A stretch of 64,000 bases of DNA from Manis javanica (GCF_040802235.1 NC_133157.1:21655501-21719500), one strand, 5' to 3'; shown: positions 24,336 to 38,215, counted from the first letter of the stretch. Notes: generated by a model from the sequence alone, not told the origin. Numbers and translations: made by a program.

Positions 24336-24883
24336 TAGAGAGAGAGAGAACTTTTCCTGTTTTGTGTATATGTATTTGAACTTGTGCAGCTCATTTTAAT
24401 ACCTGAAAGTGAACATAAAAGCTTACTCATTACAGTGTGCATTTTCAGGTCACAATAACTTTATATCTCAAATAATATAATGTCAACATTATATTAAATA
24501 ATTTGATTATCTTAAGTAATTTAAGACACGTCTTTGAAACACATTTTTCTTCATATCTGCAGTGAAAGAGGGCCTACCTATTCTTTCACTCATATTGTTA
24601 TCTGCTCAGGGCTAAAATCGTACTATAACTTCTTTTTCCTTAGATAATTTTCCAGGCAACTCTTCAACTAAAGAACCACTTTACCATTGTTTCTTGAAAT
24701 ACTATAGAACTTTTTAGATGAGACTGCAACATAATATTCCCTAAAGTGGAAATCAATGGGTCAAACTCTTAGGGAACATGCACCCCATGAATCATGCAGA
24801 TTTAATTTCTCCCCCTGCTAGCCCCCAGGTATCAAAGGTTTATGCCTTATTCTTTTGTTTGGTTTTTAAATGCACAGTGTACT

Positions 24884-25063
24884 CACGACAGCAAGTCAAA
24901 CCTGTTAGTGGCATCAAAACAAGTAGAATTGATACCGGGCACAGGACCACTGCAAATTTTATTACAAGTGCAATCACTGAGAGCACAGCACACACTGGGG
25001 TTGGAAATACCTCTCTCTGTGACATTGGTCATATTTAGAGCTGCAGCATAAACAAAGGAAAGA
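24884..25063 (-). other. Unrecognised Cys-rich open frame with splice-like borders
   Basis: On the MUSK strand a frame is open from about 25063 to a TGA at 24886-24884. A pyrimidine-rich acceptor, 'tttcctttgtttatgctgcag', precedes 25040. Spliced from exon 5 in phase 1 it would read ALNMTNVTERGISNPSVCCA, then LSDCTCNKICSGPVPGINST, then CFDATNRFDLLS and stop. It has seven cysteines and sequons NMT, NVT and NST. A strong donor-like gtgagt begins at 24886, but using it would throw the next MUSK exons out of frame (154 nt). An ATTAAA lies near 24806-24801 on this strand. I do not recognise the peptide. It may be a terminal exon, a pseudo-exon or chance. Confidence 0.25.
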
Positions 25064-25296
25064 GCAAATCAAATGTTGTGTAAACATTACATGATTGCTT
25101 CCACTTTTCTAGATGCATTAAAGAAATCTGATCTCTAGGAAAGAAGGCAGCCAGAAGTCTAATGTTTTCTAAACAGGGCTGACCTCACATCGACATATTG
25201 ACATTTGATTCTGTCATATCACATATATAAATATGACATGACTTGTTTTTGTCTTTTAGAATTCTACTAGTTGTCTTATATACCACATAGGCCTGC

Positions 25297-25340
25297 AAAA
25301 AAAAAAAAAAATAGAGAGAAAGAGAGAGAGAGAAAGAAAT
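25297..25340. repeat. A-run followed by (GA)n
   Basis: About 14 A followed by AGAGAGAAAGAGAGAG units. No SINE body precedes it that I can recognise. Confidence 0.85.
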
Positions 25341-27689
25341 ATCTCTGATAGACCAGGTCAGCCCTAAATGTACATGGTGAAGTCTGTCAGCCTGCAGAGA
25401 AACTGACTGACAGCACCAAGTACTGTGACAAGTGATCACATGATGGAGACTCATGCAGGGAGGCCAATTACATTTGCCAAATGGCTCATCTTCCCTTTTC
25501 ACTTCCCAAAATGCCTTTCCCAAGTGCTGAGACAGGTTCTGCTTTTTGAGGGCCCTGCAAACAAGGAATTGTTTAAACACGAGGGAAGTCGGCAGGAACC
25601 CTCTATCTAGAAGGGTTGCTTGATCTTGGTCTTGATACTGGTCTGCCTCTAGAGCTCTCATCTGCAGCTCTGGACAGTGCCGAGCCTCCGTGTCCCATGC
25701 TGATTGCTGACTGAGAGACCTCCTTTGGTTCCAGCTTCTCTTCTGGCCAGTCTTTTCCTTAATGACTTATAGCTCCCAGGGTAAACAAGGTAATAATAGA
25801 AAATGCAGTCAACAGGGAGCCCAGTATATTTCAACATCCATCTACTTGAATTCTAGTCTCAAGTATTCTAGGCTTAACCAGATTCTATACATAAAGCAGG
25901 ATTGTCTGAATGTGATCGCCACAGAATATAATAAGATCCACACTCAGCTCCAAATAAATAAAACATTTCATAATATTTAAGTCGAAAACTGTAAGTGAAA
26001 TAAGTAAGAATATAAGGGAAATATAAGAAATTATGTACATGTAAAGTTTTAAATGGTTCTTTCCCAGTGACTAAAAAACTCGTAACATTGACCTTCCAGC
26101 TATAAAACCAAGAATTATATTACATATTAAAAGCATCTAATTTCTATGATATAGTGTTTATTAAACACATTTTTTAAAGGGAGAATACCCCTCTGGTCAA
26201 AAACAGGAAAGTAAAATCAGAATCTTGCACTTCAGAGGTCCTCCAAGGTCTCCATGAATCAGCATCTCCTTCAATAAATAGCCTTCGAACCACTCAAATG
26301 ATTACATTCTATTGTCTTGTTGCTCTGCCCCTGAGTGTGTCTGTCTTCCTGGCCTTTAGAGTACTCAGGTGAAAACTGTTTCAGTAAAGATACATAAGGT
26401 AAACAGTATGAATCTTCCTTTGGATCTTACTATATACCTAAAGGAGAGCATGAAGCAGATTGGAGAAACAGATGACCATCGCTTGACCTGGAGAACTCCT
26501 CCATAGGGCTCTGACAAGCCACTTGGTCTCTGTTCTCAGCCTAACAAAACTAATATATAGCAAATATAATTGTTAGGGGGAAAGGGCTACATGGAATCGT
26601 GCTACTTTCATGTCCATGGGAGCTAATTGAAAGACATTATCTCAAGCACAGGGAATATAAGGAAATCTTTATGAGCCAGCATGATGGATTTCTCTTTGCT
26701 TTATCATTATAGATTCATTCGCGTATATGGAGAGAGCTAAAGAATGATCTTAGCTAGAGGGCAGAGGCCACAAATAGGTGTGATTGCCTTTGAGACCAGT
26801 AAGACAAATCTCAATTTCAGAGATATTAAAATGCACAATGAAGAAACAAAAAATCAGCCAAGGGTGACTGTAAGAAACCAATGGCTCTGAAATTCACCCC
26901 CAATATGGTGAAATATTTTTAAATGAGCATCTTACAGTCTATGAAATATGACACATAGATTTCTCTGGGCCTCCTCACACCATCCTGCCATGAAACCTAT
27001 CCTGAAGTCCATTGTCACAGGGATACCTGAGACAGGAGATAACCTTTCCAGAGGAAGAGCTCCACAGCTGTGAGACTGACCACTCTTGTGCAGTCCCGGT
27101 GACTGTGCAATTTGGGAAGCCACAGAGACTCCCCTGTCAAAGCCAAATCAGAGCACCTATGTAATTCCCTCCTAGTAGTGCCTCACTGTTCTGTGGGAAC
27201 TTAGCTTCATTTTACTTTATGAGTCAATAACACCCAACCAGTATTGAAAATTTTCACTGAGAAATCAGAACCCACATTGAATTTTAGCATTGGATGGTCC
27301 AAGCAACCATAGAATCATAAATTCCAGGTTTCTGCCCGTGAGTAGGAAAGAAGAATCAGATGGGAGAGAGTCCACCAGCAGCTGCAGCTCCCTAGACCCC
27401 TTCGATTCCCACTCCGCCTAGGTGACTCCCTTACTTCCTCTGGCAGGTCTCAAACTGACTATTTTTATGGATTGATTTCTTCCCTGAGAAAATGGCATGT
27501 TCCCTGTCTGTTTGTCAGGACCTCATTCTCAACTCCAGCGCTTCAGCCAATTGTCAGGTGTGAATATCTATCTAATCAACATAGGGATTCAATTGCCTTC
27601 CACAAAGCTTCCCATCCTGAGTTTGTCCTAGAGCAGAACCGAGCTGCGGAGCTGCAAAAGTAATATATCAGAAGAATGGAGAGGTTGAT

Positions 27690-27950
27690 GTGACTTTATT
27701 GAAATAGTATAATGTTTAGAAGAAATAATTTCCAAAGCATAATTCATATTTTAATTCTTCCTGATTATACAGTTCTCTCTGAAAAAGTTCAAAATATACA
27801 GAGCCATATAAAGTATATAGAAGAAGTTAAGTCCCCATGTAATTCTACATGCAGAGATGATGATGATGAACAGTTTAATATATATATTCTAATATATAAT
27901 ATACTCTTCTTTATCTTACTTTTTCATTTATGAACACATTAATATTTCTA
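27690..27950 (+). repeat. Old L1-like fragment, left part
   Basis: Text around 'aaaatatacagagccatata' and 'gttaagtccccatgtaattc', then 'atttctaaagagatagaata', resembles an old mammalian L1 3' segment. The matching continuation resumes at 28216 after MIR sequence. Confidence 0.45.
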
Positions 27951-27954
27951 AAGA

Positions 27955-28035
27955 GATAGAATAATACCTTGCACATGGCAAACACTATGTAAGTACTTAT
28001 TAAATAAATTAAGTAATGATAAAAACAGCAAATAA
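27955..28035 (-). repeat. MIR SINE fragment
   Basis: 'taccttgcacatggcaaaca' followed by 'ctatgtaagtacttattaaa' reads as a reverse-complement MIR tail. Confidence 0.5.
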
Positions 28036-28039
28036 TTAT

Positions 28040-28215
28040 ATACTGTTTGCTGTGTGCCCTTATTAATTCATATAATCATCACAACAGTCTAACAGGTAGG
28101 TGTCATTTTTACCCCTATTTTAGAGATGAGGAAAGTGAGGCTCAGAGATAGGGAACAGATTCAAGTCACATATACAGTGGATAATTTTAGAAGTGAATGC
28201 ATACAGATCAATCTC
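28040..28215 (+). repeat. MIR SINE relic
   Basis: 'atataatcatcacaacagtc', 'taacaggtaggtgtcatttt' and 'agagatgaggaaagtgaggc' form the MIR core in plus orientation, head to head with the fragment before it. Confidence 0.75.
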
Positions 28216-28430
28216 ATTCTGTTTCATGGCCACATGGAATTTCATCACATATTTTATCAGTCTCCTATTGAGACAAATTTTAATTTTTAAAAAATTTTAC
28301 TATTATAAACCACTTTGGGATAATCTTGAGCTGATACTGTGTAACTAATTCCTTTAGAGAAATTATCAGAAGTTAAATTATTGAGACAAATCTATACACA
28401 TTTTAAAGTTTGATTTTTAAAACAAAAACT
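28216..28430 (+). repeat. Old L1-like fragment, right part
   Basis: 'atctcattctgtttcatggc' with 'cacatggaatttcatcacat' and 'ttttactattataaaccact' is a familiar block of old L1 elements. It continues the piece interrupted at 27950. Confidence 0.5.
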
Positions 28431-31400
28431 AAACAACCTTCACTAGGCTATATCAAATTATAAGGATAGTTGAAAGGGCTGGTTTTGCCCCACCCTCTCT
28501 ATCGCTGTCATTCTAATTGTCCTTTATAAGTAGTCTGTCTTTTCTTCAGTAATTTAAGATCACCTCTTGGTCTTTGGTGTCATAGTGATGCATCTGGATG
28601 TGGAACTATTTATATATTTGCTGTTTATTTTTACTCATTGGGACTTCGTGTACCTCTCATACTTGAAAATTTAAGTTTTTTAAATTAATTTTGTCAAGTT
28701 CTCAGTCATTATGCTTTTGAGTACCACCTCTCTTACATTTTCTCTATTTCTAATTATATCCTTATTTATTTCTTAAATTCAGTTTCCTCTTTCCCAATAG
28801 TTGACTTTGATGCATAAATTATCTCTTCATCTCTAGTATTCCATTACACACTAATTTTAATTATGATCATGTTTTTCATTTGTTAAGATTATATTTCATT
28901 CCTGTAAGAACTGGTTTTCTTCTTCTTCATGGATTTTTTTTTTGTTTTCTCTTTGCTCATTTTGTATCTTTTGTTTAAACACATTTATTCTAGAGTCTCT
29001 GTTATATTGTGTGGTCAGCTGAATTTCCTGGGGTTTTGATCCCTTTGTATATCATGTCAGCTCACTCACTCAAGGTAGGTTGTTTCCTATGGAGGCTGTA
29101 ATTTTGCATTGTGAACTCAGCCTCAGTGTGGCTTTATGATGAAAATCCCATGTAGCCTGAGTAAGGTATTTCTTTTCCAGCTTTCTGCTGTTAAATTTTG
29201 AACTGGGACCAAGTTTTATGTTAACCTCTCCAGCCAGCAATTCCCAGACAGTGCTGGTAGGGTGAATTCAATATCAAACCTGTGTGAGATAAAGTCCTGA
29301 ATGGTGAATATTCACTCACAGAAGACCTGTGTTTTGCTCCCTTATACCTAGAATTCAGGAGGAGACTGATGAGCCTCTGTCTGCTTACAAGGACCTCTTA
29401 CTGTCTTTCCATGCCAGTGAATAGAATTTTTCTGGCCCATCTTTTCACTTCTGTGATTCTGTTTTATATGAAGGTCTCGATGCTAACCTCCACTTCACAG
29501 GGCCCAGACCTTGTCTCCTGTCCCTTATGAGTCTTTAAACCAATATTCGAAGTCATCTTTCTCATTACCTCCAGGACAAGGCAGAACTGTAGCTCATGAG
29601 TTCACTGTTCTTGTTTTACAATTCCTATTGTTTCCTGGCCTTTGGAGATTTACATTATATTCTTGTGAGCTATACAACTAACCCAGCATTTCTGGGTGTT
29701 TGTAGCAGGGAGCTTTTCATATTTTCTTGTCTGTCGTATTATAGGAGCTATGAGTGTGTAATCCTAGGTTTGTATATTTAGTACATAAATATTCCATGAT
29801 TCATTGATTTAACCGTTCTCTTTCAATATTCTCAAATCCTTTGTGCTAGTTTCCTTCCTGGCAAAACTCCAACCCTACATCTTATGTATAAGCCTTTGGA
29901 TTTGACTTTTTACTTTTTCTGAACTTATGCCTGTATTTCTGAAGAACACTGGTGGGTGATCCCCTGAAAATAGGGACATGATGTAGTCCAGGTTCACTGT
30001 CCTATTCTCTACTAAAACCTTAATGGTGCCCAGGAATCCTCACATCCCTTGTGAGTCATCGCTCCCATTTCCATAGCTATTTTAAAACCTTTCCACTCTA
30101 CTCATCCCCGTCCCCTTTTACAGAGGTATCTTCAGAAGATAACCTTACTTTCTACTTCCTAGAGGAAATAGAGACCATCAGAACAGAGCTTTCTCCAATT
30201 GCACCAAGCTCATTAACTCATTTATACTGGAATGCACTTGGTTTCTCCCTTCTTCCTATCACGGGAAGGAAGTTCCTTCTTGCTAAATAGAGCAATCCTA
30301 TAATTTATCAGCAAAGCCTGGGTACTTTTGAAAGTAAAAGGGGGACCCTGTTAATAATTATTCCAGGACAACAGCTGTGAAGCAGAACTGTCCTGGGCAA
30401 AGTGAGACAATGTGGCCACCCTGTATATAAAGTTCATGACTCCACGTATTCTCTGAATACACTGCTTTAAGCACCACATCACTCCACCACTGTAAATGCC
30501 ACATTCCCTTGAATATCGCCTCTTTCCTGCATGTTCAAATGGCCTTCTTTTTGGTTCCTCTTCATTCATGTTTTAAGATTTTCAATATGTTTTTTAAACA
30601 TTTCAGTTTTTCTAAAAGCATCTTACAAAGTAACATTACCTATGTACCATATATACCTCCAGCTGCCGCTCGCTTTTTTGACTTTTCCCTTTTCTTTGCC
30701 AAATTTGCTGAAATATTTGTTTACACCCCCTGTCTTTCTGTTTTGTCAGCTCCCATTCTCCATCATTTACAGAGTTCTGGCTTCTTTCCACACACCCCCT
30801 TCTGACACCTGGCAATGTCACACCTGATTATCTGTTCTTTAATAGCGCAGAGGGCATTCAGCATTTCTCCGTCCCTTGGACACCTCTATCTGGGAGGCCT
30901 TGAGGGAGATGGTTATCCCCTCTGTTACTCAGTTCCCTAAAGTGGCACAGTGATAGGACCTTCCTCACTGACTGTTAGGATTAAATAATATAATCCATGA
31001 AAACCACTTAGCATTTTAAAGTGTTAGCCATCCCCACTGCTCATCCTTTCAGAAAGATATCCACGTTCAGTCATGCTTGAATTAGATGTTCCATCAGTAA
31101 TTTTGTATGCCGCTGTTTGAACCTTTTAAGATAAGACAGAAAGGTAGAATACCTTTGCATTGCCATCGCAGAGGTCCAGCAGCCTGAGGGTGGCAATCTA
31201 GAGTGGGAGCTTTACTTTGTGACCCAGCTGACTTTGGCTCAACTTCATCTTCAGCCCTCAACCATTGCCAAGCTACCAGGGGTTTACAGGCACTCTGGGG
31301 GTTTCCAAAGTGCTTTTCAGTTGGCTTTTCATCTGTTCTGAGTTGTACGATGAATTGGCCCTTCCTTTATGTAGGTCATGTCTGCATTATATCTTGTGGA

Positions 31401-31504
31401 AATGCCACAACTATTTCTTTAAGTGGAAGCTAAACTTTCAGAGCCTCAAGAGAAGCTAAACAGATTTGCTGCAATTTTTAATGTTCTCATAGTACTAATT
31501 ATGG

Positions 31505-31595
31505 TGGATGCCATTTATTAAATGTTTATCATGTACCTGCAACTGCTAAGCACATCACATACTTTCACATACACTGGCTACTTTAATAGGGACTA
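31505..31595 (+). repeat. MIR SINE fragment
   Basis: 'gccatttattaaatgtttat' followed by 'catgtacctgcaactgctaa' is the left part of MIR. Confidence 0.55.
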
Positions 31596-32577
31596 AATGT
31601 GCTAAAATGATCACCTTACCTGCTGGTAGAGTAATGGCATTATGAGCTCTCAACACTACAAGTTTAATAAAAACCTCTACATATATTATGTGTTAAAGCA
31701 ATGAGCATGACCATTTAAATGACAGGAAGAAGGATGATAATATGGTCTTACTGATATATTTGATGAAAATTAAATGGCAAGACCAGACTGTGCAATTGGA
31801 CTCCAACTAATTGAGACTTTGTTAATTTTCTCTAGGCCAAAGCTAAACAAAATAATTTCAGTATCTCTGAAGACAGCAACCTAAGCAACAGTATGAAAAT
31901 AAAGAGAGTTTGTGATACTTAATATCTTAAAGAGAAAGGTCTTTGTGATATTATATACAGATGGGTAACATTCCTTCTGCATAATTCCTAAAATAGTTCA
32001 AGGAGACACTGAATCCGGGCAGATATTCAGTGTGTCTGAATGTGTGACTCAGTGTGTTTGTATGTTTGTTTGTTTTACATTGAATAAGTCACATCAGCTG
32101 CTTATTGTGTACTGAGCTTTAATTAGCATTACCAATTTAGAAGATATTAAACTATAGCAACTACGCTGAAAGCGTACCTTTTTTTACATTTGACAGCTAC
32201 TATTCCCACCAACCTCATTCTTTTTCATGGGGCATTAATAAAAATTTTTTGAGCAATTGATACAATGACATAATAAAAATGTTACCTCAATTAGAAGCAA
32301 ATGTGGAAAATGAGATCATTAATTCTCATAATGAAAGGAAGGTCTAACTAGGAAATAAAAATAATCTAAAAGGATCTAATGAAAGACTGTATGATTGAGA
32401 AGGAAAAGAGGTAGGGAAGGATAGATTTTGGACTTTAGAGAGTAGGGTGGATTCAAGATAAGCTCTGGCAAACCCTTGAAGTCTTCCCTGATTGAGCTAC
32501 AATTTGTACTGATGTGTGATAGTCCAACCACTAAATCAGATAAGAGAACAGCTGAAAAATAGGTGATGATTCTTATA

Positions 32578-32720
32578 ATCAACATTTATTGAGTGTTTAC
32601 AAAGGATCAGACATGCTCTGCTAAATACTATCAACACCTGACCTCACTGAATGCTCACAGCAAACACCACTTCGTGGATAAGAAAACTGGGAGCCAGAGG
32701 TTAACACTGTAGTTTTATAA
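32578..32720 (+). repeat. MIR SINE relic
   Basis: 'caacatttattgagtgttta' with 'cctcactgaatgctcacagc' and 'taagaaaactgggagccaga' is the MIR order. Confidence 0.75.
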
Positions 32721-33411
32721 CAGGAAGAACTGGGAAGAGGTTTGTTTACACTTAGTGTGTTTACCTAGCACAGGCGTGCTGGTGGTTTCTATTTTTAAGA
32801 AAAATATGACGCAACTTTAGGTCAAGAAGGATGTGACAGCCAAATGAACAGGAACACCTAGAATTTTCTGGATTCTGATTTCTCAGTGAAGACCACTAGT
32901 GGTTGAACTGATGAACTTTAAAGAACATAATAAAAACTGAACAGTATTTTGACAGTGGACCTCATAAAACTAGGACAATTTTTGGTTATACATTTGAGTC
33001 AGTATTTTATTTCTCTCGACCCTTTGTAACAATACAATCTGAAAAATGTTACTTCTTTTTTTAAAATCTCTTTTTAAAAGTCAGGTCTACATGCTGAGAA
33101 AGATTAAATGAATGGTTTTAAATTTATATTCAAGGGAGAATTGCCCAAGCCAGGCCAAAGTTGTAAAATGATGTCCTATTGTTTTAGTATTATAATGAAG
33201 TTAGTCTGTTTTGGACAAAATTGCCAGTGATTGTGGATGGATCGTGCACTTACTCTACTGGTGAAAACTTCTTTCTCTTTTTAATTCTTCTTCTCATAGC
33301 TTTGCCCTGCTGGCCTAATATCTGGGACAGTTGAGGGAACTGGACTAAGTACATCTCTGCCAAAGTCCGGCCTTCAGAGCACAGAAGGTGAGGCCCTCTG
33401 GTGACACTCTA

Positions 33412-33642
<231 letters not shown>

Positions 33643-33679
33643 TCATCTCATCATCATCAGTGTTATCATCAAAAATATC

Positions 33680-33880
33680 ACTGGAACATTTATTTGGCTT
33701 TTATTATGTGTAACATACAGTATTAAATGAGACAGTACAAGATCACTTAAAGTCGTTTTAACACTGATCCCATAAAATATAGCTTATTTTTATTTTCTTT
33801 TATCACATGGGGACACCAAGGCTTTTTTGATTTCCTGAAAGTCACACTCAAGTCTGTTTAATTCAAAGCATCGCTTTGAA
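33680..33880 (+). repeat. Decayed MIR SINE
   Basis: 'ttattatgtgtaacatacag' at the left and 'acatggggacaccaaggct' in the middle suggest a very old MIR. Confidence 0.4.
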
Positions 33881-34260
33881 ATACCCTATTTAAAGCACAC
33901 AAGATAAAAGTATCCTTAGGGGGATATGTGTATTTGGAAAAATTGGAAAATTCTACAATTAATACAAAAATTGGTCTTTGAAATTAAAATATTACATCCA
34001 TCTTCTTTTCTGGGACTCTATAGTTCATGTCATACAAAAAGCCACCCTTATTTTCATTGTAGGAAATACATCAATATTTATGGCAAAAGCAAAATTGGAG
34101 AATTATATAGGTTGCTGTAAACAACACTATGTGTTTTATTTTAAATAAAACAGAGCTAATCAGTTTTAGACTCCATTTCAGTTAATTGACATATATCAAC
34201 ACCTGTATATTCTTCGTGGAATATTCCGAGCACAGTAAATGAAAACCACAATGTCTGCGG

Positions 34261-34308
34261 CCTCACGGTGTTCACAGAGGTGAGAAAGGATGCAAAGAGA
34301 CCGTGAGG
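34261..34308. repeat. Short inverted repeat
   Basis: CCTCACGGT (34261-34269) and its exact complement ACCGTGAGG (34300-34308) are separated by 30 bp. A chance origin is possible. Confidence 0.6.
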
Positions 34309-34611
34309 AGGCGGTGTTACGATTTACCAGTACATGTAGGTGAAAGATGAAGACGCAGTGTAAGATATGCATGAATAATCCATGTTTAATTTGACTCCTC
34401 TTTGTGGCTGAGGTATTTGTCAAGGTGCTTGTTCACCAGCCTTAAGTCTTCACGCTGACTTCACTCCAGCGTGTCCTCGCTCCCTTTCTTCCAAACCTCA
34501 TTTCTCTCTCTCCTTCCAGAAACTGTCAGGGCTAATGCCTGAATTTTAGTTCCGTCTTTCATTTCTCCAAAGTCTCAAAGATTCCATAGTAAGCAGTAAA
34601 AGATTCAACTA

Positions 34612-34641
34612 ACTAGCCAACCAACCAACCAACCAACCAAC
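34612..34641. repeat. (CCAA)n microsatellite
   Basis: Six near-perfect CCAA units, preceded by related AACTAACTAG text. Confidence 0.95.
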
Positions 34642-34834
34642 AGAAAAAGACTCCTGCTTTGCCTTTGTTTCACTCCTTTTCCATCCCTAAAAAGAACGAC
34701 TGGTTTCATTTCTCTTTTTTCCTAGCTAGCCACAGCTGGAATGCATTGCAGTTCGTGTATACGGAAACAGAAAGAGTTAAGTTTGGTTAAAATGTTGGAT
34801 ACATAAAAAATATTTTGCTAGAAATTTTTAGTCA

Positions 34835-35089
<255 letters not shown>

Positions 35090-36024
35090 TTAAACTTAGA
35101 GGTATTAACTTTCTATTTAATCTAAATATCTTCTGGAAGAATAATATATTACATTACAAAATTCACCAAAGGCTAAGACAGGTTATTAGAGGTTATCAAA
35201 GATAAATTATTTTTAAAAGTTCAGGTTACTTCTGTTTTATATTTATTATATATTAATAACATACAATATTAATATTCTAATAATTGTATTATTAATAAGA
35301 TATGTTAATATCTTACTTAAAAACAAATTCATGAAACATAGTAGGAATTTGAAGTTATAGTATTCTTCACTTTAAAAGGTGGTTAATTAAAAGTTGATAA
35401 AAACAAGCTGTCACCAGAACAATTCAACATTATTTAAATCAGACTAACAGACATGAAAACATTTGAAAAGACAGTTTTGTTGTAAGTTTATATTTTTTAT
35501 ACAGTTCTGAGCTATGACCTACTTTTCCTTTAGTTTTCCTCTTAATTCAACTATTGGATTTGGGGATTAAGAATCAGATACGTTTATCCTCTAGAAAGTT
35601 AACCAGATGTTACTACTTTAGCAATGAGAGAAATTCTGTCATACAAGTTAGAATGACAGTACTCAGCAAAGCAAACTTTTGTAATTTACTGTTTGGTGAA
35701 ACACTCTTAATTCTTTCAGAAGAAATAGCTAATGTCAGCTAATTGTTATTCTCCTACAATAAGCTTTCAGAAGAAGTTATTAAATTTGTATAGAATTTTT
35801 GGATGCCAGTTATTTTACTACTTGAAACATTCATAAAATAATGAAAACCACATTTATTTCCTTTATAATCTTATGTGATAGATACAAAAAAAAGGGGGGG
35901 CTGTCTTTGCAGGAGAGATTACTGAGAAATGGAGGCATCTTATTTCTTTAGGTCATGCACCATAGTCAATTTGTTACTTTGACAGAGGTGAGCATGGCAT
36001 AAGGATGTTTTCCCTTCCACTGTA

Positions 36025-36026
<2 letters not shown>

Positions 36027-36071
<45 letters not shown>
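36027..36071. repeat. (GT)n microsatellite
   Basis: 45 bp of uninterrupted GT units. It is long enough to be length-polymorphic and is a classical Z-DNA-prone sequence. Confidence 0.97.
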
Positions 36072-36075
<4 letters not shown>

Positions 36076-37259
36076 GAATGGTTTCATGGTGGTTGTAAGT
36101 GATATTTGCAAAGGCTGCATGGTCTACTGATTTTTAATCTAAACATTCATTGCCATTTAGAGTTGGTATGAGCCTGCGTGTGGCAAAAATATAAGACAGG
36201 CTTTAAATATGTTATAGGAAAATGTCAGCTTTGTTACTTTGCCTGCTATCTAAAGCATACAATTCTCCAAATCAACAATGGTGAATACCTACACTTAGAT
36301 AAAGACCAGGCACCTCAACTGTGAGTTGGATTGACATACAACTGCTGGCAAAAGCTTGGGAGTTGACATTCCGATAATATAGTCGGGAGGTGCATTATCC
36401 ATTCCTTCCACTGGGTTCTGTGAACTGATTCCTATGACAAACCTGAATCACAGATAATGTCTCAGGGAGAAAACCTTTGGGTAAGGCAACTAACTCCTAT
36501 TTTCTCAGTGAAATAGATGTCTTGGTCATCTTCTGGGTCAGGGGTGAGGAGAACCCTTGATGGAAATTGAATATAAAATGAGCTAGAAATGAATTGCATA
36601 TTGGTGCAGAGTCATGGACTCCCCACTCTAAGGGAACTCAATTCAGGTGAAGGTAAGCACACTGACTAATCCAAAGTGGTCATTTTGCTGAGGCAGGATT
36701 CTTCAAGTATCTTCCTGCCAGCATTGAGCCCTTGCTGGTGGGCCATCAGGAGGCTGGGGGAGGGAGCTCCTGGTGGAGGCCCTAGGGTGGTTGGAAGTGA
36801 AGCAGGCATGGGTCTTGGGGTTCTCAGTGACAGCCTGACACTTTAGCAATTGGATGGCCACATGAGTATGCCGCATGAATGGGTGAGTTTTCCTAAAGAG
36901 AGGGTGGAGGAAAGAGGAGTGGAAAGAAGAAAAGAAGAGAGTTTACTGTAGAACCAAAGTAAAGAACATTTGGTGCCAGAGAGAATATGAGAAACAGCCA
37001 AAGGAAAGGAAGCACCACAAACAAGTGGAAGACTTGAACGTGCTCTGGCTTCAGAATCAAGCCTGCATCGCGGAGCAAAGAGCTCATCCCAGCTTCCTGA
37101 CTTGATGTCTCACTGCCCTACATGCTGAAAAATAGGCTGCTAGTGGGTTCAGCCCTACCTCCTTACTCACAGAACACGCCGTGCCCACCCCACCAGCTTG
37201 CCCACAATGTGCCACCAGCCCCACTACATACCTGTCCTAATTAATCTAAAACTTCATTC

Positions 37260-38215
37260 TCAAATATGATAAAACACAAAAGATTAACACACAGTGGACA
37301 AAAACATGAACAGGAGAGAGAAGAATGACATCAAATCAAAGCTTATCATGAGGAAAACAGGAATACAGTGGGGAAAAGAAAATGTTTCTAAAAACGCATT
37401 ACTGCTATCGTTCAACTTGCCATGACTATTGCATTATACAACACAGTGTGCTATGAAAAAGGGAACAACCAGAGAAGAGGTGATTCTCAGAAATTAAAAA
37501 TAGAGGTTTTCAGATCACAGTACTCAAAATAAGGGCATAATGAAGACTGAATTCATGACATGGAAGGCAAAGTTAAATAAATCTCTAAGAAGGTAGAATA
37601 TCAAGATTGAGATGTAAAAAACATAAGAAAAAAATGGACTTGAAAAAAGAAGTGTAATAGTTGTTCATTAAAAGTTTAAGAATGAGATAGAATGAAGAGG
37701 AAGAAAAACAGAAAAAAGTGTACCTCATTTTGAAAAAAGAAAAAAAAAAACCTTGGTTTTTCGATTAAGAGGCCCACCTAAAGCTAAGTGGGAATAATAA
37801 AAAAAAACACCTAGCAAACATATTCTTGTCAATTTGAGAAATTTATGAATTTTAGAAATAGAGCAAAATCCTAAAAATTTTAGGAGATAAAACATCAGAT
37901 CTACCTGTAAGGGAATAAGAAAAAACTTTTCATCTGCAACGTTAAGAGTGTCATATGACAATGAATAACTGTCTACTAAAAGCTAAGGGAAAAGCCTTTT
38001 AAACCCTCATCTGAATCTAGACAAGTTATTGTCCAAGAGTGAGAACCACATAAAGGCTTTCAGCCATGCAAAGATTCAGAAGCCATATGTCATGTGCTCA
38101 CCCTCTGAAAAGAAGAAGCTAATGACTTCCAGCCAAACAATAACAACAAAACAGAAAGATGAAAGATACAAGAGACAGTGATGAAAATCGATGACAACAA
38201 AACTAACAAAAAAGG
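37260..38215 (+). repeat. A-rich ancient L1/HAL1-like relic
   Basis: A-rich plus strand with blocks such as 'gattaagaggcccacctaaa' and 'caaaatcctaaaaattttag', resembling decayed HAL1/L1 text. No open frame survives. The family call is tentative. Confidence 0.4.

Noticed and set aside
25185-25661. Open frame of 158 codons on the minus strand
   Set aside because: It runs through the A/GA simple repeat, which supplies its Ser/Leu/Phe run. No recognisable domain, and no splice or promoter context.
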